In this document: piece after piece, positions 1 through 7,900 of the stretch
Layout of the letters: every line of letters begins with the position of its first letter
Numbering within the stretch: the stretch's first letter is position 1
Source of the DNA: Paenibacillus sp. Soil787
GTDB taxonomy: Bacteria > Bacillota > Bacilli > Paenibacillales > NBRC-103111
DNA length: 36,786 bases
Reading direction: 5' to 3'
Assembly (NCBI RefSeq): GCF_001429545.1
Contig: NZ_LMSP01000003.1
Location: 133,250-170,035 of the forward strand
Notes under the pieces: model-generated
What the model saw: the letters and a program-made list of their open reading frames with translations, nothing else
Databases searched by the model: none
What the model was told of the DNA's origin: nothing
Position numbers and translations under genes: made by a program

Positions 1-137
1 ATCTGACGACCTTGCGCACAATTTTTGTGCGCTAGCGCCCGGTCGCGACGAATCTGACGACCTTGCGCACAATTTTTGTGCGCTAGCGTCCGGTCGCGAC
101 CGATCTGACGACCTTGCGCACAATTTTTGTGCGCTAG
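1..137. repeat. Tandem 51-bp hairpin repeat, 2.7 copies
   Basis: Units start at 1, 52 and 103 and are nearly identical; the third stops matching after about 137. Each unit carries a perfect stem-loop GCGCACAA-TTT-TTGTGCGC (14-32 in the first copy) followed by a second short palindrome around CGGTCGCGACCG (complete only in unit 2, 91-102). The array probably continues to the left of the window. No protein reading is convincing here. It resembles short intergenic hairpin repeats of Bacilli; function unknown. The rest of the stretch up to the IS (138-241) shows no supported gene. Confidence 0.85.
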
Positions 138-230
138 TATTCCTTCTCTCCATACTACCAAATTTACCAAAAAAATTAGAAAGGGAGTATCCTCATGCTC
201 TGCCTCGAAACTTATACTTTCTATAATGTT

Positions 231-251
231 GAAAAAGCACCCCTTCTTGGG
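231..251 (-). terminator. Left half of IS-disrupted terminator
   Basis: Reads AAAAAGCACCCC then TTCTTGGG up to the IS end. Joined with the right half at 1451-1471 after removing the IS and one target copy, it rebuilds a stem GCACCCC / GGGGTGC around loop TTCTT with A and T tracts on both sides, that is a bidirectional Rho-independent terminator. It would have ended the minus-strand transcript of the GH43 gene at 1555-2709. The IS now separates the two arms by 1.2 kb. Confidence 0.8.
242..251. repeat. Left target-site duplication of IS
   Basis: CCTTCTTGGG, identical to 1451-1460, directly abutting the left inverted repeat at 252. A 10-bp duplication is in the range known for the IS4/IS231 family. 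Perfect identity suggests the insertion is fairly recent and that the element has not been rearranged at its ends. Confidence 0.88.
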
Positions 252-420
252 CAATGTCATTAAGTTAAGCTCAAAGACAAGACCGGGAATAAAAATGGAA
301 TCCGAAACGGCATGGAAAATAGCCCTGTGCCGTTTGTTTTTTGGCGTAAGCAAGGGAAAAAGCGTACAGCAAACAAAGCGGATGGACTATCCGCTTAAAA
401 AAATGTTCATGTGAAACGAA

Positions 421-1292
421 TTATGCTACTCTGTAGACGAAGCTAACAGCTGATTTCCAGCGGATTTTGCGCGTATTCTGCTGCCCTGGGCGAATGGGTC
501 GAATCGGCAAAATGTTTTTGCGAATCAGCGCTTCAACATCGGGCAGTGGTCCATCGCCGCGTGAGCGCAGGAAATGTCTACAAACGTAAACGGCAACCGT
601 GAAGTTGACTTGGTAGTGGTGCTGTTTATCCATTTGGGAAATGACGACGTGCGAGGTCATCATTTCAGCGAAATTGTACATGATCATTCTTGCGAAAATC
701 TCTTGGGTGATGGACTCTTGTTTCTTTGCGTGAAAATTCGTCAGACCGACGGTGTATTTTAATGCCCTGAACGAGGTTTCAATACCCCATCGCATGTTAT
801 AAATGGACCAATGGCATCCACGTATAGTCTGTTGTATAAGTCATAGGCAGTGTTCAAATGCAGAAGGTTATAGCCTTTCGTGTTCGGTTGACTTTGAAAA
901 TAGGTGTCTGTGTCCTCAGGGTCAGTTGCAATATGCAAATCCGAACCGTCAACGGCAAGTAATCGATACCCTCGGTATTGCTTGATATTCGTATATGATT
1001 GCGTAAATTCGTGAAACAAGAATTCCACAGCAGAGGGCAAGATTTTATTCCTCTGCCCAACAAAAGCAGACGTGGTTGCGGTGTTTACGTCATAGCCCTG
1101 GGATTCCAGGAGTTCCTTATATAGGCTGTTGCCACCCATTGAGATCAGGAATTGCATAACCGTTTCAAAGGGCAGCTTTTTCTTTCGGATAAAATCTTTT
1201 TTAGGGTTTTTGACAAAAGGTGCTGGTGCTGCTGACATTTCTCGTATGAGGGATGTCAGCGTTTCTTTTAGCGAATTTGCGTATTCATTCAT
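421..1292 (-). pseudogene. IS4-family DDE transposase, middle deleted and frameshifted
   Basis: The N-terminal part (1292 down to about 805) starts at an ATG behind AGGAGGTT and includes the first catalytic aspartate in LLAVDGSDLHIA. The C-terminal part (about 795 down to 421) is in another frame and includes the YREK-type glutamate motif RWGIETSFRALK. The reading breaks right after LYVDAIGPFI, so the segment with the second catalytic aspartate (normally around a DRGY-like motif) is gone. The two parts total about 300 codons, against 430-450 for intact family members. The result cannot encode an active enzyme. The start at 1292 is preferred over the longer reading from 1331 because of the ribosome binding site. 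Confidence 0.88.
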
Positions 1293-1372
1293 AGGCGTAA
1301 CCTCCTCGTTTTTCAAGGGGCTTCGCCACATATTTCCAACTGCTTGTCAAGTCCTATTTCTCATTTTTGCGC

Positions 1373-1413
1373 AAAAAAAGAGCGGGTTATCTTTCGATAA
1401 CCTGCTCTTTTTC
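1373..1413 (-). terminator. Terminator hairpin inside the IS, upstream of transposase
   Basis: A 15-bp stem with one mismatch, AAAGAGCGGGTTATC (1377-1391) and GATAACCTGCTCTTT (1396-1410), with loop TTTC and T tracts on both sides. Read on the minus strand it blocks transcripts entering from the neighbouring GH43 gene before they reach the transposase, a known way for insertion sequences to limit read-through activation. It may now replace the host terminator that the IS destroyed. Confidence 0.82.
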
Positions 1414-1450
1414 TTAATTTTTAGCCCTGCGCCTTAACTTAATGACATTG

Positions 1451-1476
1451 CCTTCTTGGGGTGCTTTTTTTAAAAA
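1451..1476 (-). terminator. Right half of disrupted terminator with target duplication
   Basis: 1451-1460 is the second copy of CCTTCTTGGG. It is followed by GTGC and a run of seven T. This is the other arm of the terminator whose left arm lies at 231-251. It sits about 80 bp past the stop codon of the GH43 gene at 1555. The remaining stretch 1477-1554 shows nothing further. Confidence 0.8.
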
Positions 1477-1554
1477 CGAATTATCCTTTAACCAAACCAA
1501 GCAAAACGCCTTTAACGAAAAACCGCTGTGCAAAGAGCCTCTTATATGTCTCTC

Positions 1555-2709
1555 CTACTGTATAGTCACCTTGACTCTTACTGTGCGCCCGGTTAAATCC
1601 AGCCTCATTCCCGGCTTGCCGAAGAACGGCATGCCGTCCGGCTTCCAGAACAATCGCTGCACGCGAGCATGGCGATTGGGATCGTAAAGAGGATCGCCGA
1701 TGATCTCTTTATAGGGACGAGCATGATATACGAAAAGATCGGCGGAGCCATCCTCGGACACCGTGAAGCTATTATGCCCTGGACCGTACTCGGAAGCGGC
1801 CTCGTTGCTGACAAATACCGGCTCCTTCGATTTGGTCCATGAAGCAGGATCGAGCAAATCGCTCGTGTCGGCCGCCACTAACAAGCCCATACAATAACGG
1901 TCATCTGTACCGCTGGCGGAATAGGCCATATACAAGCGTCCGTTTCTCTTCAGCATGGCCGGGCCTTCATTAACGCGATGCCGCTGGATTTCCCAGTCGT
2001 ATTCTGGGAACGAGAGCTTCACGGGTTGACCTGAAATCGACCATGGCTTGTCCATAAGAGCGATGTAGAGACAGGATTCCTCGAAAATCTGTGCCCATAC
2101 CAAATACCTTCGTTCCTCATGCTCAAAGGTTGTCGCATCCAGAGAGAAGCTCTCGACCGGGAGCTCGATTTTACCCTTCTCCACCCAAGTTCCTGTAAGG
2201 GGATTCTCATCTGCACATTCAAGCACGTACGGACGGATGTCCCATTTGTTTTCCGCACTGCCGGCCGCGAAGTAGATGTACCATTTTCCGTCGATCCTGT
2301 GAAGCTCCGGCGCCCAGATATGGTTGCCCATCTCTCCCGCTTCGTGCTTGGTCCAGATGACAGTCTCCTCAGCAGTCGAAAGACCGTCGACGGTTCGGGA
2401 CCTCCGCAGCACTAGCCGGTCATACTCCGGTACCGACCCGGTAAAATAATAATATCCGTCCGTATGCTTCAGCACATAGGGATCGGCACGGTTCGGAACC
2501 AGCGGGTTCGGATAATCGTCCCCCTCCAAGGTCCCCTCTACGATAAAGCTTCCCGGCTTCTCGAGAAGCGATGGGTCGACGAGTTCCCAGCTGACCGGAA
2601 ATCTTTCGACCATTCCGCCCTCCAGTTCGACCTCGACTTGTCTCGGCAGGCTCAGAGATTCGCCGGCCGCCATGCTGATATTCGTTTCCTTTACGCCTAC
2701 TATCTTCAT
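1555..2709 (-). CDS. GH43 alpha-L-arabinofuranosidase-like with N-terminal Ig-like domain
   Basis: A 384-residue protein without signal peptide, so probably cytoplasmic. Residues 1-63 look like a bacterial Ig-like (Big_4 type) domain; the rest is a five-bladed GH43 propeller. The three expected acidic residues are visible: D76 in NRADPYV (general base), D191 in SLDATTF (pKa modulator) and E248 in NEGPAML (general acid). The HIWAPELH block is typical of arabinofuranosidase-type GH43, possibly the exo-1,5-arabinofuranosidase subfamily 26, though subfamily is a guess. I start at the ATG at 2709, behind AAGAAGG; an upstream in-frame reading to 2832 would run through the promoter. Single gene unit, divergent from the AraC regulator, with an operator-promoter upstream; its terminator is broken by an IS. 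Confidence 0.88.
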   Translation of the reverse strand: MKIVGVKETNISMAAGESLSLPRQVEVELEGGMVERFPVSWELVDPSLLEKPGSFIVEGTLEGDDYPNPLVPNRADPYVLKHTDGYYYFTGSVPEYDRLVLRRSRTVDGLSTAEETVIWTKHEAGEMGNHIWAPELHRIDGKWYIYFAAGSAENKWDIRPYVLECADENPLTGTWVEKGKIELPVESFSLDATTFEHEERRYLVWAQIFEESCLYIALMDKPWSISGQPVKLSFPEYDWEIQRHRVNEGPAMLKRNGRLYMAYSASGTDDRYCMGLLVAADTSDLLDPASWTKSKEPVFVSNEAASEYGPGHNSFTVSEDGSADLFVYHARPYKEIIGDPLYDPNRHARVQRLFWKPDGMPFFGKPGMRLDLTGRTVRVKVTIQ

Positions 2710-2807
2710 GCCTTGATCTCGCCTTCTTTTCTCTAATGGAATTGTAACGGATTGCTTCGGAAATTCATAAGCGAAGCTGCTTGTCCATCTAATAGCTGGA
2801 TGAAAAA

Positions 2808-2836
2808 AGTATAGATGGTTGTTCCTTCGCATTCAA
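2808..2836 (-). promoter_or_regulatory. Sigma-A promoter of GH43 gene (1555-2709)
   Basis: On the minus strand, -35 TTGAAT (2831-2836) and -10 TATACT (2808-2813) are separated by 17 bp. The putative operator at 2852-2870 lies 15 bp upstream of the -35. The same element order and spacing occur upstream of the GH43 gene at 3695-4639, which strengthens the call. Confidence 0.65.
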
Positions 2837-2847
2837 TGAACTATAAT
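2819..2847 (+). promoter_or_regulatory. Sigma-A promoter of araC-type regulator
   Basis: On the plus strand, TTGTTC (2819-2824), 17 bp, then a perfect TATAAT (2842-2847). Predicted start of transcription is around 2854, inside the operator at 2852-2870. The promoter overlaps the divergent GH43 promoter, so the two cannot easily be used at the same time. Confidence 0.65.
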
Positions 2848-2851
2848 AGTC

Positions 2852-2870
2852 AAAAACTGACCTATCGTGC
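2852..2870. promoter_or_regulatory. Putative AraC operator, copy 1
   Basis: AAAAACTGACCTATCGTGC. A 17-of-19 match is found at 4775-4793. Both lie 15 bp upstream of the -35 element of a GH43 gene, a usual activator position for AraC proteins. This copy also covers the expected transcription start of the regulator gene, consistent with negative autoregulation. Binding itself is inferred. Confidence 0.62.
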
Positions 2871-2887
2871 TTGTTGGGAGTGTTCGT

Positions 2888-3688
2888 ATGCTTGAGTTGA
2901 TTACTTGCGGGTATCATTTAGTTCACAACGACGGTATCATGATTAACCGACCGAATGGCTCGGGAGATTATGCCTTTGTATTCTTTAAAAGCAGTGCCGA
3001 GGTGAATCTGCACGGCACCTCTTTTACCGTCGATAAAAACTCGTTCATCTTGTTTCAGCCCGTGTCGTCCTATTATTACCGTGAACATGAAAACCCGTTT
3101 ATCAATGACTGGTTTCATTGCAAGGGAGATGACATACAAGAATTTCTATTACAATTGAATCTCCCCTTGGACACACTGATTAAAGCTCCTGATCCGCTGC
3201 TGATCTCCAAATACATTATGGACCTGCAGAGTACCTTTCGTCTAGGCGGATCACTGCGCGACAGGATAATCGACTGCGATCTGCGATCCTTTTTTATGAA
3301 GCTGAGCGATCTGCGGGAACGAACCACCCATCCCGACAAACTGAACCGATATTACATCCAGTTCTCCGAGTTGCGCAACGAGTTGTACAGTTCTCCCAAT
3401 AAGAACGTATCTGTGCCTGATCTGGCTTCCAACCTAAATATGAGCAAATCGTATTTCCAGCATATCTATAAGGACTTATTCGGATGCTCTGTGATTACTG
3501 ACATCATTAATGCCAGACTTGATTACGCGAAGTACCTTTTGGATCATAGTGGATTAACGGTTACCGACATTTCCAAAATGTGCGGCTATGAGAACGACAC
3601 CCATTTCATGCGTCAGTTCAAAAAATTCGTCGGCGTCTCGCCTAGACAATATAAATTCAGAAATCAAGCTAGAAATGATAACGACTGA
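2888..3688 (+). CDS. AraC-family transcriptional regulator
   Basis: A 266-residue cytoplasmic regulator. Residues 1-150 form a cupin-like ligand-binding region (aspects such as GDYAFVFFKSSAEVNLHG and SFILFQPVSSYYY); residues about 165-262 hold the two helix-turn-helix AraC/XylS domain, with VPDLASNLNMSKSYFQHIYKDLFG as the first and VTDISKMCGYENDTHFMRQFKKFVGVSPRQY as the second part. The ATG at 2888 follows GGGAG with 7-bp spacing; an in-frame GTG at 2867 sits in the operator and is less likely. It is the only plus-strand gene seen, flanked by two minus-strand GH43 genes with matching operators, so it very likely senses a released sugar (arabinose or an oligosaccharide) and controls both. Confidence 0.9.
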   Translation: MLELITCGYHLVHNDGIMINRPNGSGDYAFVFFKSSAEVNLHGTSFTVDKNSFILFQPVSSYYYREHENPFINDWFHCKGDDIQEFLLQLNLPLDTLIKAPDPLLISKYIMDLQSTFRLGGSLRDRIIDCDLRSFFMKLSDLRERTTHPDKLNRYYIQFSELRNELYSSPNKNVSVPDLASNLNMSKSYFQHIYKDLFGCSVITDIINARLDYAKYLLDHSGLTVTDISKMCGYENDTHFMRQFKKFVGVSPRQYKFRNQARNDND

Positions 3689-3694
3689 ACTCGA

Positions 3695-4639
3695 TCAGCC
3701 GCCGGTATTTAAGAATCTCTTGATTCTATCAAATTCTTCCATTGTTATCGGCAGCACAGTCCCATGCTTGAAACCATAAGGGAAACTAAAGCTTTCATCC
3801 GAGCGAATGAATCGCCCGCTTTCCAGCGTATCGGAGATGAACGGCACATAGCCCTGCCCTTCACCTTCGACGCCGTAGAAGTCGAGCATCAGGCACCATT
3901 TGCCGTTGCTCAGTCTAAAAGCGGTCGGCGCTTCATAGACGCCCTGCTGCAGTTTGGCCATCTCCTCATCGAAAGCCGCAACTCTGGTGTAATCGTCTCC
4001 GGTGAGCGTACTCCCTTTTTCCAGAATAATGGTTGCGGGGTTAGCCTCACTCTTGAGGAAGCGGTAGAAGACACCGTTCTCCTCATAAATGGCGGAATCG
4101 ATGATTCCGCTGTCTTTCTTCCGGCAAAGTAGTTTTGGCGTAGTAAAGTTCTCGAAATCCCGCGTCCGCGAATAGTAAATCCCCTTGGGACCGTAGTTGT
4201 TCGATATGTGGGAGGAGGACCAATGAAGCACGTAGTCATCATGATGAGGATCGTAAATCACATCCGGGGCCCACAGGCAGCCGAAATCTTCATCACCGAG
4301 CTTGATCAGCCGCTGCTTCGACCAGTTTACCAAATCCTCCGACTCCCACAGCGATAAATGCTTACTGCCGTCGGTCGAAATATTTTGCCAGCTGCCTTTG
4401 TATTTAGTGTGAAAGCAGTTCGCCAAACTGAGATCGGTAGCTAGAATATAGAATTTGCTGTTCTTGGCTCTTACGATGGTATGGTCGCGAACTCCTTTCT
4501 CCCCAAGATGGCTTTCAAGAACAGGGTTCCCGTTATTCACCTGCTCCCAATTGAACCCATCGGTGCTCAGGGCAAAATAGACCTGCTCGCCGTCAGGCGT
4601 CTTTTTTTCTTTAAAATGAACGAATACATAGGCTTCCAA
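3695..4639 (-). CDS. GH43-like glycosidase, paralogue of 33269-34198
   Basis: A 314-residue single-domain five-bladed propeller without signal peptide. Likely catalytic acids: D52 in GVRDHTIVR, D181 in GIIDSAIYEE and E236 in YEAPTAF. The usual GH43 relative of this type reads RDP; here the proline is histidine, in both paralogues of the window. The general acid motif is YEAP here and YEGP in the paralogue. Exact substrate (arabinofuranose or galactose) cannot be told from sequence. The gene starts at a TTG at 4639, behind AAGGAGG. Its stop is 6 bp from the convergent stop of the AraC gene. It has its own promoter and operator, and lies downstream of the terminator of the giant secreted protein gene. 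Confidence 0.82.
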   Translation of the reverse strand: MEAYVFVHFKEKKTPDGEQVYFALSTDGFNWEQVNNGNPVLESHLGEKGVRDHTIVRAKNSKFYILATDLSLANCFHTKYKGSWQNISTDGSKHLSLWESEDLVNWSKQRLIKLGDEDFGCLWAPDVIYDPHHDDYVLHWSSSHISNNYGPKGIYYSRTRDFENFTTPKLLCRKKDSGIIDSAIYEENGVFYRFLKSEANPATIILEKGSTLTGDDYTRVAAFDEEMAKLQQGVYEAPTAFRLSNGKWCLMLDFYGVEGEGQGYVPFISDTLESGRFIRSDESFSFPYGFKHGTVLPITMEEFDRIKRFLNTGG

Positions 4640-4731
4640 ACGAAACAGCCTCCTTCTTTCTTCTCTTCTTCATCCTTCATATCTAAACGGATCGTCATGT
4701 GAATATTCATTTTATTTTGACTACCATATTA

Positions 4732-4759
4732 AGTATAGTACTTTATCTATTCCGCGCAA
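4732..4759 (-). promoter_or_regulatory. Promoter of GH43-like gene (3695-4639)
   Basis: On the minus strand, -35 TTGCGC (4754-4759), 16 bp, -10 TATACT (4732-4737). The -10 is identical to that of the GH43 gene at 1555-2709. The -35 is weak, as expected for an activator-dependent promoter. Confidence 0.58.
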
Positions 4760-4774
4760 TAATCCAAGCTGGCG

Positions 4775-4793
4775 AAAAACTGACCTATTATGC
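4775..4793. promoter_or_regulatory. Putative AraC operator, copy 2
   Basis: AAAAACTGACCTATTATGC, matching copy 1 at 17 of 19 positions and also placed exactly 15 bp upstream of the -35 of a GH43 gene. No further copy was found in the other intergenic regions, which suggests a two-promoter local regulon. Confidence 0.62.
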
Positions 4794-4840
4794 ACAATGG
4801 CTTTGCTTTCCGTTCCTCATATCCCCCCTCTCATTTATTA

Positions 4841-4870
4841 AAGGAGGAAGGCACCCAAGCCTTCCCCCCT
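4841..4870 (-). terminator. Terminator of giant secreted protein gene
   Basis: A GC-rich stem, AGGAGGAAGGC and GCCTTCCCCCCT around loop ACCCAA, about 30 bp past the stop codon at 4901. The minus-strand side continues as TTTAATAAAT. It separates the giant gene from the GH43-like gene below. Confidence 0.72.
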
Positions 4871-4900
4871 GTAACTGAATTCTACTTACTTATTCATATT

Positions 4901-7900
4901 TCAAGATTGATCGTGAGGCACGGTGACAGTTGCAGTTACAACTGTTTTGTTGCCCGCTTTATCGGTTGCTGTATACGTGATGGTATAGATTCGATCTTTT
5001 TCCGCACGCAAGCTGAATGAAGTGTCGGCTGTTCCGAAATCGGCGTTCTGAATGTCGCCTTGACCGCTATCCGGTTTATTGCTCGTGATAGACGTTAACA
5101 CCACAGATTCAATACCCGATGTAGCATCACTCGGATTCAGCGTGGCATTGATCGTCACCATTTTATGTTCCGCCGGCCAAATCGTCGTCTTATCCAACTG
5201 GACGGATAACGTTGGAGCCGTTTTGTCTACCTTAAACTCGACGGTTTTGAGATGTTCGACATTGCCTGCTTGATCCGTACTGCGGTAACCGAGCTTAAAT
5301 GTTCCTTCACCGAAGGCAGGAATGGAACCGTTGTAAACAATCCACGAACCGTCATTCACCTGGTATTCCGTTGTTACGGCGCCTCCGTATACACTGGCGT
5401 ATACGGACAAGCTTACGGTAACATCCATCGTGTACCAGCTGTTCTTGCCGTTAGGCGCAGCCGGATTCAACATTGCGGTGGTGACAGGGGCAATCTTATA
5501 GATGTTGTTTACGGTCATGCTGGTTACGTTCGATACGTTTCCTACAGCATCCGTTCCCCTTGCATACACGGTATCATTGCCTGCAACAACGACAGGGGCG
5601 GTGTATGCTGTCCATGCGCCGCTTTCGCCTACTTTGTATTCCTTCGCTGCAGCGTCGTCCGGATAGCTGATCGTTACGGTGACGCCTTGGTTGGTTGGTG
5701 TTGTGGTATCAACAGCCAATGTTGCATCGGCAGGCGCAATATGGTCGATATTGCTGACCACGTAGCTCGTTACATTTGAGACGTTGCCCGCTGTATCCGT
5801 TGCTCTTGCGTAAACCGTGCCGTTGTCGGAAACAACCACAGGAGCGCCATACGCTGTCCATGTACCGTTATCTCCTACTTTGTACTCCTTAACTGCAGCG
5901 TCATCCGGATAGTTGATCGTTACAGTGACATCACTGTTGGTTGGCGCTGTAATATCTGCCGACAACGCTGCGTCCGCCGGCGGCGTCTTGTCGAATTCTA
6001 ACGCATCAAGCGCACTTAGCAGCTGTGCGGCCGAAGCGTCGATGGCAGCTTGATTGGCATTCGATGCCAATGCTTTTGCGTTCCGGGCGGCTGCCGCAAC
6101 TGCTTGCCAGCTCGTTTCGGTGTAAAGCTTGGCGTCAAGCGCTGCAGCTTTATCCAGCAAGTACGCCAGTAAGGAATTGTCCCCCAGTGGCGCCGTATTG
6201 TTTGCTAACTGAAGGATCTCATCAGCGCTTAATACATGATCGTAAATACGGAATTCGTCCAGCATGCCGCTGAGCAGCGGGTCGGAGAACTGGCTTTTCC
6301 CGATATAATTTAGTGTCGGTTTGAAGTCGCTCGGCTTGATCGTGACGTTAGCGGATGCCTTTTCCACGCCGTTCACATACAGCTTCTCCGTACCGTTCCC
6401 GAGCGTCAACGCCACATGAACCCACTGACCCACTGCGAGCTGCGAGGTTTGTACGATTTGCTCGGCGCCGCCGTTCTTGATTGCAAACCGCATAAAATTA
6501 CCCGTTTTCGGCGTCAGGAACATGTATTGGGTAGTGCCGTTACCGAAATCGAAGATTCGCTGCCAATCTTTGCCGCCATTCCAGTACACCCAAGTTGACA
6601 CGGTCATCTGATTGTAACTGGACAGAGGATGCGTGGAGGGCAGCGTGACATAGCTATTGGTGCCGTTCAATTCGATCGCTTTCCCGACGTTCCCATCTTT
6701 GTACGCAGGGGTGCCGGAAACCGTTCCGTTGGCAGACCCGAATGCATTATTGGCGTTTCCTTCAAACGAATAGAGGGATAACGGGCTGCCGGCAAGCAAG
6801 CTCTTCGCATCGTAAAGCTCCTTGGCGATTTTCATAACAGAATAACCCGGAGTCATTTCCGCTTTGATGCGTTCAACTTCTTGGTTGAATAGATAATAGC
6901 TCAGTCTTGAATAATTTCCCGCTTCAAGCTTTGCCGCATTATCGAGTGCAATCTGCAGCGGGTCAATGACCGTTACCGACGAACTGTCCGTGGTACCTGT
7001 CACGACAGGTCCATTATCGTACAGAATCACAAATGAAATTTTGCCCGTTTGATAAGCAGTTCCAACCGTATACCGGGCTTTCCAATGAAGCTTGTCGTCG
7101 GAAGCGGTCTCCATCAATTTATCGTCGAAATAAACCTTGACATTCTCAAGAGCTTTACCGGCAGCAAAATCCAAGGTGACCGTATTCCCCGTCAAGGCTA
7201 AGGAAGAATCCTCCGGATTATCCGACTTCAGCGAAACCGTGTCCAGAAGGACCGGGCTTCCCGTATGGATGACGGTACCATAGAACTTGACTTCGGCAAG
7301 ATTGCCGAACCATTGGGCCCCATTGTAAATCCGGATATAACGGTAGGCTTTCGGATTCTGGACCGTTAACGTTTGCCAATTCATCGTATTTACTGCTGGG
7401 GCAGTCAACGTCACCCACGGCTCATAATCGATGTGGTTGGTTCCCTGGATGACAGCACCTGCTAGCCGGGCGGCATTTATTGCAAGTAATTTTACTTGGG
7501 TTAATTGCACTTTATCCTGATCGCCGAGGTCAAATGCAACCCAAGAGCCCCAGCCTCCGCTAGTGGAGCGAAAATCGGAGCCGGTGGCTGCATTCCCGTC
7601 GAATAGAGAGGACACGATCTGTTTTGTCGTATCCATGCTTCGACCCGGTGTAGAATCAATCAAAGAAAGATTCTTGAATACATCGTTGATGAGCCCATCT
7701 TCATTAACGATAGTCACCGATGTGCCGCCCGTCGTACTTCTGACTGATTTCCCGAAATTCGCACCTTGATTGTAGTCGATGCGGAACTGGACTTTGCCAG
7801 GCGTATAGCTTTCTCCAAGCTTTTGCGTCACGGTAAAATGACGGGCATCTGTGGAAACGGTATCCATCTTCGTACTGCCGAAATAAACGGCAACACTGTC

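Larger units (their letters stand above)
252..1450 (-). mobile_element. IS4/IS231-type insertion sequence, internally deleted
   Basis: The 1199-bp element is bounded by perfect 18-bp inverted repeats, CAATGTCATTAAGTTAAG at 252-269 and its complement at 1433-1450. Their inner ...TTAAG end resembles the known IS231 ends. A perfect 10-bp direct repeat flanks it. It carries one transposase gene on the minus strand, broken by a deletion, and a strong hairpin just upstream of that gene. Intact relatives are usually around 1.5-1.6 kb, which fits a loss of roughly 0.4 kb. Because both ends are intact, it could still be moved in trans by a full-length relative. Confidence 0.9.

Noticed and set aside
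1..137. CRISPR-like repeated units
   Set aside because: The parts between the hairpins are as conserved as the hairpins, so there are no spacers; it is a plain tandem repeat.
194..262. Short plus-strand ORF with GGGAG site before the IS
   Set aside because: It reads into the disrupted terminator and IS end; nothing supports it as a gene.
127..414. 95-codon plus-strand ORF
   Set aside because: It runs from the repeat array across the IS boundary and target duplication, has no ribosome binding site and no protein-like features.
421..795. Separate 124-codon transposase gene
   Set aside because: It is only the C-terminal part of the deleted transposase, with an accidental internal ATG as start.
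1605..2258. Several 60-100-codon ORFs opposite or out of frame within GH43 gene
   Set aside because: Shadows of the real gene, which has catalytic residues and a binding site.
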